Counted from the first letter of the stretch, positions 10,350-24,262 are shown. The stretch: 64,000 bases of DNA from Leptodontidium sp. MPI-SDFR-AT-0119 (GCA_020726505.1 JAHLEZ010000003.1:1736001-1800000); one strand, 5' to 3'. The notes: a model not told the origin generated them from the letters alone. Program-made: numbers and translations.

Positions 10350-11680
10350 TATGTGATCGAGTGAAGAGCGTAAAAATTGAAAATCAATGTAACTAAAGCG
10401 ATGAATAGTTGAAATAATGTGATTTGAGTAGAATGCTCTGCTGGAGAAAGGGAATGGACTTCTGAAGTGAGCCAAGGAGTAAGATCTGACTTCAACGAAG
10501 GAAAGAATCACCTACCTCACGACCAGACCTTGTCGCAACTTACTTCAACTTCGCTACCTGAGAAGAATATACCATTTGAAATTACTGTTGACAACAAGAT
10601 GAGATGTTGCTGGAGATAGCTACTGAGACAAATAATATAGACGCCATAGTCATATCCCCATGGGCCATAGTTTCTCTTGTCCTAGGGAGTACAATCTTGA
10701 CTCGCTGTTTGTGGAAGGAGATGCTCTGCAGAATAGGGAGAATATGAGCGTTGGAAGGGGGGTGGGGGGGGGGAGGGTAAGAGACATCGACTCTCCATCA
10801 AGATGATCATCAACACAGTTGTTTCGCATGAGCAGAGCAGAGCTCATCCATGGGTCTTGCGAGCAATCTTGCCAAGGATCACCTGAGGGCATCTCTTGGG
10901 CGATGTCACATCGCAAAGCTTCCAAAGCTTAAACGGCCAACTCTAACCTAGAAACAAGGCATAAAACAGCCGCATACTTTACCCAGCGGTAAAAGTTGCC
11001 TCTTTTCCCAAGTCTCCACGATCTCCAAAGTCAGTGTTAGAGGTGGGTTTAAGGTTTGAAGACCCGAATTTGATCCGACCTCGTCCACCAAACGACAGGC
11101 CAGAGGCAGCAATGAACTTCAAAGGGTCCCAACTGGATTCTAGACATCCCCATCATCAGCAACACATCCATGATGAATTCCACCAGTTCAAAAATCTGCA
11201 ATTGACGACGACGACGGCGTCCGGAGGTTTATACAGCCGCCACTACCCACCGGCTCTCGATCACCCGAGTCTTGGCCTTCACTCGGGTGTGTTGAATGCT
11301 GAAACCATTCTCATGCAAAGAATGCGCGTTCCGCGCATCTGAGTGTGGCAGTTGCAGATCCTCCTATTCTGATTGATCCAGACCTTCCTATCTTGAATTA
11401 GAGGTGATTCTAGTGCAGGGTTTGCGGGTGTTGCTTGGACCGTAGTTGGTCTTCTAGCGTGGGACATCAAACCGATAGTAGCTAGGGCACTCGCTCCAAG
11501 ATTTCGAGGTCGCAAAGTCAAGTACATTTCTCTTTATTCTGTTCATGTTTCCATAGGGAGTGAGCTGCTTTTTATTATCTTCGAACTGTCCCATGACGCG
11601 ACAGTGTACCGCCACGGGAGCTTTGCGACCTCAATTGAGGTGATACAATCCTTGAGAGCGAAGGAGGATCAACGACCAAG
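10350..11680. other. Intergenic between decayed reductase and P450
   Basis: No gene recognised. It contains a G-rich run near 10757-10776. An ATG-containing open frame at 11034-11342 has no family features. The last several hundred bases are presumably the P450 promoter. Confidence 0.45.
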
Positions 11681-13548
11681 ATGGCCACCAATTTCGAGAG
11701 CGGAGGCTCTTTCACGGAATCGATGCTGCGCGGTACTGGCGGTCAGGTCTTCACTTCAACAGTAATTTTGGCTGTGCTAGGAGTTCTTTTGCTTGCGATG
11801 AATAGGTTAGGGGTTTTGGAGGAGAACGAACCGACCTTGTTGAAATCGAGGATACCATTCTGTGGCCATTTGTTAGGAATGTTGAAATGGCAGGTTGGGT
11901 ACTTTCAAATGTTGAGGTATTTAGGAGTTTTGGGGTAGAGTTCAAGTCGCATTACTAACTCGAGACAGTTCGAAAGTGCCTTCCTACCCAGCCTTCACAC
12001 TACGGATATTCTCATCACGGATCTATGTCATTTGCGATCCATCTCTCATTCAGGCTGCGTATCGAAACACAAAAACCTTTGACTTTGGTTCCTTTGTTGT
12101 GGAATCCTCACAGCGAGCTTTCAACATTGGCGAGCAGGGAATGAAGATCATACGGGGGGAAACATCGCCAGATTACGATCCCAATGGACCGTTTCTGAAT
12201 GGAAATGACGGGGACTCGTTTTTGAACGAAAATCATAGAATAATGGTAGAATCTCTTTCTCCTGGCACTGGATTGTCGGAGTTAAATCGAGGAGTGCTGG
12301 AGAAGGTCGCAGCATCTCTTAATGTAATCAACGGAGATGGAGAGGCATTCGGCCTCTATAGATGGATTCGAGATGTCTTGACGCTGGCAACCGCAGACGC
12401 TTTATATGGACCGCAAAGTCCCCTGAACACCGACCACAGTCTAATCAACTGTTTATGGTAAGTTAGATCCACTTCCCCAGATATCAAGCCTTTATTCCAA
12501 GCGTCCAACCAACAGACCCCTAAAAAAGTCCGTATCCATCAGATCCGTTATTCTAGCTAACATGCAGCACAGGGACTTTGAAGACAAGATGACTCTTCTA
12601 ATGCTCAACTTCCTCCCTACAATCATAGCTCCTAAAGCGTATATGGGACGGATCCGCATAAAGAGCGCGTTCACATCTTTCTATGCCAACAATCACGAGC
12701 TTACAGCTTCCAAACTAATACAGGCCCGTCTTGCATGCTCTCAAAAATGGGGATTTACCCCAGACGACATCGCCAATTTCGAGATTTCCACTCTCTTTCT
12801 TGCAACTACCAATTCAGTACCGACATCGTTCTGGCAACTGAGTTACATTCTTTCATCGCCTATTTTGTTGGAGCAAATCAGAGCGGAGGTCGAGTCAATT
12901 ATAACTCGACAGCCATCTAAAGAAGATGGCAAAGAAGAGGCCGTCATGGATATCACACGCTTTCAAACGCAATGTCCACTCCTCCTCTCCACTTTCCACG
13001 AAACCCTTCGCCTAGTCGACGCAGCGACATCTGTTCGCGCCGTCACTAAACCCACGGCATTATCCTCCCCAGGATCGTCTCTATCATACACTCTCAAATC
13101 CCCGTCTGTGATCCAGCTCCCGTCAGGTATCACTCACACATCGCCCGCGATCTGGGGACCGGACGTCTTGGAATTCAATCCACGTCGGTTCCTTCCCAGC
13201 ACAAAATCGAGTCTAGACAAGCCAATTCGCCAAGCGCAGAAGCAGGGCTACTTTCCATTTGGAGGTGGCAAACATCTATGTCCAGGTCGTCATTTTGCCA
13301 TGATGGAAATCCTAGCTTTTGTAGCTGGTGTTGTGGTTGGCTTCGCCGTCGATAGCCAGAACGACGACACTTTCCGGGTCCCAGATATGGCGTTCCAAAA
13401 ACTTGGTACGGCCGTCAGAAAACCAGTTAAGGATGTCGAAATCAAATTGCGGAAGAGGGAGGGGTGGGAAGATGTTCGGTGGAGATTCGATTCTGTGGGT
13501 GAGGGGACTGTGGATTTCAAAGCGCTGGTTGGAGAGGATGGGGAATAA
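11681..13548 (+). CDS. Cytochrome P450 monooxygenase
   Basis: Exons 11681-11916, 11969-12457 and 12573-13548 give 566 residues. The N-terminus has a membrane anchor at about 25-45 (VFTSTVILAVLGVLLLAMNR) followed by a Pro-containing hinge. The I-helix region is weak (FLATTNSVPTSFW). The K-helix ExxR motif is ETLRLV. The heme-binding loop reads FPFGGGKHLCPGRH with the thiolate ligand at about Cys478. The overall pattern resembles the fungal families related to CYP7/CYP8 (sterol hydroxylase and prostacyclin synthase-like). It oxidises a lipophilic substrate at the ER membrane with electrons from P450 reductase; the substrate cannot be told. Introns of 52 and 115 nt join in phase 2 each time. A dead aldo/keto reductase lies upstream, suggesting a once larger metabolic unit. 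Confidence 0.88.
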
Positions 13549-14072
13549 CCTACGGGTTCTTCTTAGAGCCAAGTGCCTGGTATCGCGTTATATTTATAAG
13601 AAACCGGAGAATCTTGAAACTTCGGGGAGAATTAGAGACATGTACAAATAAACCAATGCAACGAACAAAAGTAATCCAGAGGTTTGAGTGAGGACTGCGT
13701 ACCTCCTCATCACATGCTGCCTATAAATGTGAAAGGAACAATTGTCGCAGAAGTATGAACAACAAGGAAAACCAGTAACTTACGGACTTGAATAACAAGA
13801 ACATTCATTAATCATGGTAAAATCAAAGACCCCGAAAAAAAAAAAAAAGGGGGGGGGGGATCTTGATATATTGATGTATCACGACGTAAGTAGTAGGTTG
13901 TAAAAGAGGCGAGGTCTTCAAGGATACTACTCTACTCCGCCTCGCGCTTCGCGGGGGAGAACAATCTTTTCAAAGCCTCAGCGAAAAAAAACCCCCTCCA
14001 AACCCAGTCCAGTCATTCCTTACCCTAAGTAACTTCCAAAGCCCAAAGTCCAAAAAAGCAAAAGAGTAAATT
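13549..14072. other. Intergenic with a homopolymer pair
   Basis: No gene. An uninterrupted A run (13835-13848) is directly followed by a G run (13849-13859), a likely slippage site. A GC-rich stem-like stretch lies near 13938-13955 (CCTCGCGCTTCGCGGGGG). Confidence 0.6.
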
Positions 14073-14172
14073 TCCGGAACGGGGAATTGAACCCCGGTCT
14101 CCTGCGAACAAATTTCCTATCGATTAGACAGATCATGAGAGGCAGAAATGCTAGCCACTACACCATTCCGGA
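14073..14172 (-). tRNA. tRNA-Glu (anticodon CTC), intron-containing
   Basis: The minus strand folds into a standard cloverleaf. The acceptor arms TCCGGAA and TTCCGGA pair fully; the D-arm contains GTGTAGTGGCTAGC; the T-arm is CGGGGTTCAATTCCCCG. The anticodon loop is CTCTCA with T33, CTC at 34-36 (plus positions 14137-14139) and A37. A 29-nt intron (about 14107-14135) follows position 37, the canonical place for a nuclear tRNA intron. The stem TCTGC pairs with GCAGG using one wobble. The mature length is about 71 nt; CCA is not encoded, as expected. Confidence 0.9.
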
Positions 14173-15209
14173 CACCTTGCACCATTGCTGGTGTTCGATG
14201 TGACAATTTTGTTTATGTGAGTAATTAAATGCAATAGTGCTTTGTGGGATTGTTGCGATGTCGGCGTGGTAGTGGGGGCTGTTGGTGGGGACTTAGCGAG
14301 TTTGAGTCCGACTTTCGGACGCTATTGAACCCTCTCCCATCACTCTGTCTAACGAGAACCTTGACTAGCTGTTGTTTAGATGAGGGCATCTCGTTATGAG
14401 GTTACGGCGGTATAAGTCTCTAACAAGTAATCCTTTCCAAAAAGGGCATTTAGCAGCTAAATGAAAAGCCTGGCTCTTTTCGCATTTATAGTATCTAGAA
14501 AATTTGTTGAGAAAACCATAAATTCACTTCTTCTTTACGACGTGTAATAATTTCAAAGCTAAAGATTGTTTTGTGGTTGAGCATCCGTTAATTGATGCCG
14601 CCGACTTTGGGTTTCTGCGCCGCCTGAAAGCGCCTCGCTAAGCAGCCTAGGATTGCAAACGGAGGCCATGGACTTGTCATCAGTGCAAACAATTCATTCG
14701 GTCCGACTGACAGTCCAATGCTTGTGAAAGTTGCTTCTCTTAACGGGGGTGGAGGTAGCCTGAAATTGAGGTTGCATTGGCAACCAGCCTCTTCGCTTAT
14801 TTTCTCTTCTTGTGATTCCACCAGGGGATTCAAAAAGCAGAAATTATGGCGGCTAAGTTGGCTAAGATGAAGCTAAGAACAAAAAGTGCGTTTTGCAGCC
14901 GTACGCACATAAATGTTGAAGATACTGTAAGGCTTGATAGATTGCAAAGAGCCAGTGCCCGAAGCTCTTCAACAATGGCTTTCGATGTTCTCAATGACAT
15001 TAGTGCGTTTGCAAATTACAACGCGATTTTCAGCTATCCGTATTGAATTTATTGTATTCGGTCTTCCTGGGTCTAGTCGCCGATAGGTAAGCTCACTGGA
15101 TCGATCCTCGACCCAACCTCACAGTCCGGGGATATTCAATGTCCAAGCCGTTGATATGACAGGAAATGTTTATCTTAGGATATTAAAGTGAGTTCCATTT
15201 ACTAGAAGA
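14173..15209. other. Intergenic, no gene seen
   Basis: About 1 kb between the tRNA gene and the 3' end of the ankyrin gene. A 66-codon ATG frame at 14846 and an 81-codon frame at 14588 on the other strand have no recognisable features. Confidence 0.5.
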
Positions 15210-17651
15210 CTATAGTACGAGATCATGAAAAAGTTTGGAAGCAAGAAAGAAAGATGCCATTATCCAAAATCGAGCAAAATAGCTGAATCCAAGGAAGCTA
15301 GCGAGTAAACAAACATAAAACGTAAACTCATAACGATATTTTGCAATGGACATGCCGTAACTGATAGAAATACTGTAGAGATTTCTAAGAACCCCTGTTA
15401 GAAGCGATACTTTGCAGAAAGCTGTATTTGACTCTGGCTTTCCGTCGCCGTTATCCGCAGCATCTAGAGATGTTGCTTGGCCCTTCTCATATTCGCCATT
15501 TTCATGAAGTACGATCAGTTCCGCGGATCTCTCTTGGACTGTCCAGATACTTGGATAAACCGGCTTTTTGGGGAGTGCGAAAGCTCGTTGCCAGATTGGC
15601 CAAACTGTACATTTAGAGATATGATCTTGAAAATCGTCTCGGTCCCTTTCGTCGGGTCCTTGGAAGACACTCCATATGTACGGGGGCCTGTCCTCATCGA
15701 AGCAAAGAAGCATGCGAAGGCCTAATCCTAGTTCATGATATCTCCCGGCTTGTACTGCTGCTTCATGCCGAATATAATCTTTGAGGACTATTCCAAGATC
15801 TTGGATCAACTGGAGCCAATCGTGTATGCAAGTCTCCAGCACTTCTGCGGGGCGAGCGGAACCATCGAACTGAGTCAGATCGAGCATTAGGCCGTCCAAA
15901 ATGGTGTGATTGGATCCTGATTGGTGATATAATTCCGCGCCGTGTTCAAATAAAGACTTGATAGTCTCATATGAAGACGCGGCTCCTTTCGCGGCTCCAG
16001 CCCATGAGAATGACGTTTGGTACTTGCTGTAGCTTCCATCGCGGGAGTCGAAGAATTCTCTGAACCAAGACCAAACAGCAACTTGAAACATCGAGACATC
16101 TGTAGCCGGTCAGGCCATACAGGTCATGAAGTGCAGAGGGTACTTCTCACCTTGAATCTTCATGCCGTATCGGTAGCCCCATGTTCTCGCACATGGTTCA
16201 TTTACTTTGATCCCACTTCGAAGAAGTCTGGAAAGCACTTTTGAAGGCAGTGCTTTTCTCTGCGAAACGAAAGCAGCCAATCTGATCCCTCCATGACTAG
16301 AATACCCTAGGTCAAGCAAAAACCGATCCTGATGCATCAGCCAAGATAGCGGTGCGTTCGCTTGGTTGATGGCTGCTTCGAAAACCGGAGTATAACCATG
16401 GCGGTCAGACAGCATAGGGTCAATATTTCCTTTTTCTATTAGAATTCTCATGGTGTCTATACATGCTAATTCTGCCCCTCCAAAACCGAGGCGATGACCA
16501 GCGAATGGAGATTGTGCTTTAGCAGTTAGGAACAGAGGTGTTTCCTGCCGTAGGGTCAAGGACGTCGTCGCAGCCCCCAACTCAATAAGCATAGCGCACA
16601 GTTGAGCATGTTGTGCTGCAGCAGCGTACTGATGTCGTTAGCGGACATCGTGTGTTATACGGGTAGTGAGCTCTCACATGAAGAGGAGTCCATCCATCAG
16701 GATCAACATCATGAGGTGAAGCTTTCCCATCCATGATCAGCATATGTACGCTCTTTGTATCGCCAATAGAGCACAGCTCAAATATTGGCGAGCTACTGGG
16801 ACGTAGATTGAATGTTTGAAAGCTGGTTCTCAGGGCGTTGTACTGGTAGCCGAGTGCGAACTCTAACACCGATGATAGCACCTTGTAGGGCAAGAATGTC
16901 ACTGTCAGCAGGTACTTTCCAGAACTTGTTTCTAAGTCTAGGTTGCTGGTAGAGCGTGTTCTCCGTTCTTCAGTATCCTTGACTAGTCGTATTCGTAGAG
17001 TCCCCAGGCTGAGCTGTAATTCGAAAATTCTGGATGTCATAGGTACGGCGACGACCCGGAAATTGCTTCTTGATACTAACCCATGGTCACCTAAGTTTTG
17101 AGCTGGAATCTGTTTATCGAACTTTGAGATGCCAGTAATATGTCGAAGTGTCAAATCGAATCGTCGCCTACTTCTTATCAGCCCACGAAAATCCAACCTC
17201 TCTAATAGCCAACATACCCATTCCTAAGCCCCTGATACAACAAAAGCATATTCTTTGCTCTCTCTACCTCCGCCCAATAACTCTGGACTTTTTTCTCTTT
17301 AACTACCTTCTTCAAACAAGTCCACTTTCGCTTCACACCCCTCTTCTGCAAGCCCACATCCAACTCCCTAGTCAACATCTCCAGCTTCTCAACGCTGGAA
17401 ACACATATCCCCAGACAATCATTGGCGAGAGACACATCACCAGTCTCCTCAGTTTGGTCTTGGATCGAATCAGCCTCGATAGCTCGGAGCACTTCGCACA
17501 GGACGCGTAGATGCGTTTTTATTTCTAGGACTTCGGCCGGTGCGTCGACGACCGAGTCCCAGAAGGAAATCAGTTTCTGGATGCTGGATGTGAGTTGGAC
17601 GGCTACAGAAACCACAGCTAAGACGCTGGATGCTGCTGCCAAGGCTTCCAT
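15210..17651 (-). CDS. Ankyrin-repeat protein with Helo-like N-terminal domain and C-terminal membrane segment
   Basis: Exons 17651-17218, 17167-16678, 16628-16151 and 16099-15210 join in phase into 763 residues. The 50-, 49- and 51-nt introns have GTATGT/GTGAGA donors and CTGAT/CTAAC branch sites. Residues 1-140 (MEALAAASSVLAVVSVAVQL...) form the helical N-domain of fungal STAND/ankyrin proteins. A middle region with VDLT-like FDLTLRHITG follows. Ankyrin repeats lie at about 265-420: DPDGWTPLHYAAAAQHAQL, ETPLFLTA and DRHGYTPVFEAA. The last 50 residues are hydrophobic and aromatic (FYVCLLASFLGFSYFARFW), suggesting one or two membrane helices. No NACHT ATPase is present. Related proteins are expanded and strain-variable in filamentous fungi; a self/non-self or stress signalling role is inference. 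Confidence 0.75.
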
Positions 17652-18485
17652 TCTCGTCTCAGCCTTGCCACTTTATGCTGCCTGACTCTGGGCTGGTGGT
17701 GTAGAAAAAATGGCTTGGTTGCAAGAGAACACTTCAAAAAGCTGGGAAGTAAACTGTATTTAGAACTCAAGGTCTTTGCTATGCGGTGGGATGTGAGGAT
17801 CTGCAATCCACGGAAGGAGGGTGAAGCAATACAGAAGCATGAAGGTTGAAGTCTCGTGGCTGGACTCAGCCCCCAGCCTCGTCCAGTAAAATACTGTAAA
17901 CAGAACCAATCAGCGACAATTGTAACTACAAAAAAGGCGAGATTATATAATAAGGCAGATTTGATCAGATTCAAATATTTGTCAAAGTACCGACTTCCTT
18001 GCTCAATAGGCCTTTCTTCCTGGTGTAGTTCCATTTCGTTTTACCAAGTACTGTAAAGATCATATCTAACATACCTCTCCCTCGATTTTCCACCGCCAGT
18101 GCCAGATGAAAAGCACATTCATAAAATATGCAATGATCGCCTCTCACGATTTAAAAAAAAACAATACCCCATGGAAAGAATGCAACAAGGTGCAAAAGGA
18201 CAGGAAATCAAAAGAAGAAGAAAAGTGTTGTGATTGACACTCGCCTCTCACTGCAAGAACATTTTATTCCAGCAAACGCTGCAAGTAATTTTCGGCTTAT
18301 CTTGAGGAAAGAGTAATCCACAAGGCAGGCCTTTACTTAAAGTACAATGTTCGGACGAGTCCATGTATGCATCTATCTAATGCAACTACCAACGTATAGA
18401 ACGTGGGTATCTCAGCCCAAAGGCTTAGGTACTGTACCCCCCTCTCTATTCTACTATATCCAACACAACACAACCACCCACTCAT
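17652..18485. other. Intergenic, no gene seen
   Basis: The upstream region of the ankyrin gene and 3' region of the patatin-like lipase. A 138-codon frame overlapping the ankyrin start (17618-18034, minus) has no family features and is likely spurious. Confidence 0.5.
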
Positions 18486-20924
18486 CTACTTCCGTCCCTT
18501 AAGATCCAACAACAACCCGTCCTTCTCATCCATCTCATCCTCAGTGGCGGTGGCAACACTCCCATCCCCCTCTCCATCCCCATCCCCATCAGTCTCAAGA
18601 CCATCCTCATCCTCCGTCCCCGTAACCTCACCCTCGCCCTTCAAGAGCAAACTCCTCATATCATCCTCACTCAGAATACTCTCAATACTACCCCTTCTAA
18701 TACCAACTCTCGTCTCCCTCCTCCCCCTCTCAATCATCCTCTCCACCTTCAAGCGATTCGCCAGGAATTTCAACTTCGGGAACGCGCTCTGCTGGCCCAC
18801 GTGCAGCATGCGCGCTAGTTGCTTGGGGTTGGGATCCGAGAGGATGCGCCAGAAGTCCGAGACGACGCTACGAGGCCAGATGGTGATCGTGCCCGAGAAC
18901 TGCTGCAGCCAGATCTCGCTCCAGTCTTGGCCTAGGGGGCGTGGGAGCAGTTCCAGGTGCCGGAGGACTTTGAGCCATTTGTTTAAGTCGAGCTTGAGGT
19001 ATTGCTCTGTTGCTGAGCCAAGGAATCCGCCACGCCAGCCGCGACCGCGACGGTGTGTTACGGGTTGCCCGACGGAGCCACGAGAGGAGAAGAAGAAGAG
19101 GTTGATGTGCGGATTTACTTGTGATACGATGGAGAAGTTGACGTTGAAGTGTAGGTTCAGCGCTTTCAGGGGGATGTCGGTGCGGAGACTGCCGTCTTTC
19201 CATTTGTGTCCGAAGGAATATGGGACTAGTGTCCCAGAGCGTGTTTTCATCATTAAGACGACGGGATTGAGAATCCCAGGGACCGCGGCGGATGCGAGAA
19301 CCGCAGACCAGATCACACAATCGGGTGAAGTGAGGTAGTTGGTGAGGATCCTAAACACTGGTAAGCGAGCGAAAAAGGGGGAGAATAGGCGAACTTACGT
19401 AGGCGAGTGCGGATCTGCTGGTACGCAAGAGACGTTCAGGATCCTGCCTGTCCTCTCATACGCTTCTCTGAAAGTCATGCTACCTCTCGTAAACCAACTG
19501 CATTTCTTCGCCCACTCCAAAGAGTCAAATCTAGCCCCCGTCTTCCACCATCTTGGGACCCAAGTCGTGAACCCCTCAGAACAGGCATTGATTCTACCAG
19601 CCAGAGCCGGTACAAGGAGTTTCTTTAGCTCCTCATTCGTCCTAGTCGCCACCAAGGCAGCGATCAAAGCTCCACCAGACGTTCCAGTAATGACTTCCGG
19701 TAAAAGGTTGGCATCTAGCAGTGCTTTCACCACCCCGAAATGGTAATAAGCGAACGACGCTCCTCCAGAAAGACATAACGCCGTCCGACCAAAGTTGGTA
19801 TGCATGCGCTTGAACAGGGTCCGCTTTTCCTCCGAGCCCAACTGGTTCGTATTAACGAGTAGAGTAACACATTTCTCCACTTCGAAGCATCGTCAGTTAC
19901 ATATCCACCCAAATGGAATCCGGGGGACGCAGGTACAATACATACCCTCATCAATGAACTCCTGCACCAGATTTTTCGTCCCATAGTACGTCTGCGAATA
20001 AAGTCTCGAGTTCTCCACGCCGACGAAATTATTCTTCACACAGGCTTCAACCAGGGCTTTGAGATCCTCAACTGCCTTTCCTGCACCAGCTTCCGAACTG
20101 GCACTGCCGTTGCCGGAACTAGAGGCTTCAATGCGTCTCCTACACCTCCTCATCTGATCCAACACCCTCCTCACAGTCTTATGATCATAATACGCATACT
20201 CATCCTCATCCTTCCACTTCTCATTCCCCAGAAACCCATCCAGCTCCCTCGCCTCCACAACCCAATCCGCATAATTAGTCGTAGCATGCAACTTCCTCCT
20301 AAGACGTTCCCTCTTCCCCCTCCACGCAACAAAATGCTCATACAGCCAAATATACAACCTCGTCCACAAATAACTGATCCCCAGTCCCGCAACCCACGCG
20401 CTGACTATCCCAAGCAACGGCCATTTCAGCAGCGTGTATAGGTAGCCCTCGCGGGTCTCGTCGCTACTCCGTTGCTTCTTGCGCCTGCTCTTGCTCTTGC
20501 CTGTGGACCCTTTCGCTTTCTTGCCTTTGCTGCTGTTCAGTCGTACGGGGTTCACGGGCGCCCAGTCGCTCTGCGCTGTGATGAAGAGGCTTTCCCGACT
20601 GCGTGCCCCGTCGCCTTTACCGCGCGCGCTGTCCATACTACTCCGTCCCATGCTGGGACTCCGGGCCCCGGTGATGCTGATGCCATTGCCGATTCCACTG
20701 ACGCTTCCGCTGCCGCTTGCATTTTCGCGGAAGGAGTTCGAGGGCGTGGGCGAGAGGAGGTCGTCGGTGGAGGGGCTTGGGTCGGGAGCGGAGAGCGCGA
20801 GGGCGAATGCTTGGAGGTGGTCTTCCGAGAGGAAGTCGCGGTGGAAGTCTGGGAGGAGGGATTCGTCGTAGCCTTCGTCCGAGAGCGGCGAGGGCCCGTC
20901 GGTGCTGTGTCGGAGATCCGCCAT
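18486..20924 (-). CDS. Patatin-like phospholipase / triacylglycerol lipase (TGL3-5 type)
   Basis: Exons 20924-19946, 19879-19399 and 19350-18486 give 774 residues. Residues 1-160 are a disordered Ser/Gly/Lys-rich leader. A hydrophobic hairpin at about 166-200 (LLKWPLLGIVSAWVAGLGI) could anchor it to membranes or lipid droplets. A DUF3336-like helical region precedes the patatin domain. The oxyanion loop is SGGASFAYYHFG (364-375), the nucleophile elbow GTSGG has Ser394, and the catalytic aspartate is Asp539 in KDGSLRTDIP. The C-terminus is acidic with repeated D-G-D-G codons. The dyad and order match the filamentous-fungal PLPL proteins and yeast Tgl3/4/5, which hydrolyse triacylglycerol and lysophospholipids on lipid droplets. 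Introns of 66 and 49 nt. All key residues are present. Confidence 0.9.
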
Positions 20925-21830
20925 GTCTGCTTTTCTTTTTGCCCTATTCTGGATGCCTGTGTTATGTTGGTTGGGATGGGAAGTGTGTGGGTGGGATGCA
21001 GTGTGGCATTTTGTCTATCTCTCTTCGTACCTAGGTGGTTGTGCGGTGGTGGGGTGAAAGGTTGTGGTGAGAGTAAGTGAGGTCTTGGGACTTTGTTGGG
21101 AGATTGACTTATCGTATGACGTCGGTACCGTGTTACTTTTTTGGTTAGAAAAGCCGAGATTTTGATTCATGTGAAAGACTGATAGCTGTCCTTTTGATAT
21201 ATTAAGACATTCTGTCTATGTAGCTAACTGGCTTTGACTTTATTCGCAAAGAAAAGTTTTATAAGTAGGTAGGTACCTGAGACAGGCTGTGGGGGAAAGT
21301 ATGTTGCTTGGCTTTTTCCGTCTCTAAGCTTCTCCTAGTCTGGACCGAGGTTGAATAAGGTCTGACATATCAGATGAATATAGAAATTTCTTTGCTACAT
21401 TTGAAGAGCCAGCATGGTGTTAGAGTGTCTGAACACACCCGCCTTCCTTATTGATCTTGAAGTAAGTGGCAATAGTCAAATCTCACCAAGAAATTTCCTC
21501 AAATAACTCCCAAATCAAATCGGTAAGTAAAGAGGGAAAAATTGCTTGATCGCGATACTATGCTGGGTACAAACATGCAGGCCAATTCAGACAGATAGAC
21601 GGCTTTAGGAACTCCCAAAAAGTCATCCCATCCCCATCCCCATCCTTGCCCAGGAGCATGAAAAAAAAACAACGAAGACGACCTGTGTAAACTCCGCCCA
21701 TTCATAATGATCTCGATCCATAAAAGTCTCTCCGATCTCCCATCTCACACCACATCTCATCCCATCCACTGCTCGCAATCATCAAACAGATCCACCGTTT
21801 CACCACTCCCATGCAATTCGTTCTATCCGT
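20925..21830. other. Promoter side of lipase / 3' side of SAR1
   Basis: No gene. Between 20925 and 21120 there are GT-rich stretches that could be leader of the lipase mRNA. An ORF at 20472-21080 (plus) is a shadow of the GC-rich lipase N-terminus. Confidence 0.5.
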
Positions 21831-22838
<1,008 letters not shown>

Positions 22839-24262
22839 CTTGGCTATGTGTTTAGGTGAACTTTCGGATTCGGTATTAAGTTGTGTGGGAGGTCGTGGAT
22901 GGTGCGATGCTTCTATCGAGAAGAATGGGCAAGTTTCCGGTATGGTGGTGAAGGTCAAGTCAATCTGGCGTTCGATAAAAGATGCGCTAAGAAATGCAGT
23001 AACACCTGAGATTTAAGGCGACAACAAACCTCACTCTTAGAGGAATGCAGATTGAAAGAATGACGTTTGTCGTTACACAGGAGAGGATCTTAACGTAGCC
23101 TCTTTTGAAAATTCCAGCGAAGCTCTCATGTCTTGAATTCGGGTAAAGGTGGGAAGAAATTCCTCAGGTGATTTGTCCAACAGGCAACATGTGATGGCGA
23201 CAACCTGGAGATGTCCATTTCGAGTCTACAACGTCATCAAATACGTGTTGTGAAGGACTCCTGATAGTCAAATTTTTCTTTCTTATTCGACAGCCAAGTT
23301 CATTTTTGTAACTTCATTATTACTACATCGATTTGATGGCTACTTGACTCCAGCAGTGTTTTCCACATTGACCGAAGTATCAGTAAGTAGAAACCCCTTC
23401 GCTCACTCACTCGCCGATTCACTACAATATATATCACCTTAATATCACACAAACCACATCTAAACAAGTACAGCATATGTTTAAAAAGGGTTCTTGCATT
23501 GCTACATCTCAGACCCAATCTCGGAATCCAAACACGCTCACAGCAAAACCACGCCTAGTAGAAGTCGCATAAGCAGTCAAAGAATTGCAAAGCGAGTGAG
23601 TGCCCGCCAACCCCGAATGATAAAAAAAGACTGGTTGACTCCAAATACCCCCCAAGCTATATGCCTATGCCATGCATGCAATGCTAGCTTTACACCTCCC
23701 TGGTGCATTGCTTTGCTTTGCTTCGCTTGAAATTGACTCTGCAAATCCACTCTCCCAGCTTGCAGACTGCCCGACGTATCAACCCAAATGCAACCGACGC
23801 TATGCAAAAAAAAAATATATATATATATGCAGCAATGCTTTCCTCCACGGCAAAGAAAATAACGCAAATACGTTCCCTGAGAAATGTATAGATTTCCCTG
23901 TGAAATGACTCGAATCGACTGACTCCATATCGCTGGCAAAGGTGCAAGAAATTGAAGAAACCTGGTATGATGGATGGACGTATGTATGCACGCATTGAAA
24001 TGGTTCAAATGTTGACTGTCTGTCTCGCTCACGCGCTGGTATTGAAGTCGAAACAATGATCTTGAATCTCAATATGGTAAAGGAAAAAAAGGCGTGTATG
24101 TACAAGGTGCTTCCCGAGTTCCAGACGGTCTCGTCAGATATGTATCGGGGTGGTAGAAGTGAGTATTTACAAAGGAATAGTATAATCATATGAGATAGAC
24201 GAGTAAAGTGGCCGTGGCCAACTCCAACGCCCGTGTCTCCGAAGACTCGTCGATGTGACTTT
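22839..24262. other. SAR1 upstream region and 3' region of the DUF2457 gene
   Basis: No gene recognised. It contains a poly-A/TA stretch near 23809-23828 and a TTTGC-type short repeat near 23706-23728. Open frames on the minus strand (23577-24056, 23800-24288) lack any family feature and probably represent untranslated DNA. Confidence 0.5.

Noticed and set aside
17168..17217. A frameshift between the first two parts of the ankyrin gene
   Set aside because: A 50-nt intron with GTATGT donor, CTGAT branch site and GTAG acceptor joins them exactly in phase 2.
18403..19338. 311-codon plus-strand ORF
   Set aside because: Antisense shadow of the C-terminal exon of the patatin-like lipase, whose catalytic motifs are unambiguous.
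20472..21080. 202-codon plus-strand ORF
   Set aside because: Overlaps the GC-rich lipase N-terminus in antisense; it lacks motifs and has biased residue content.
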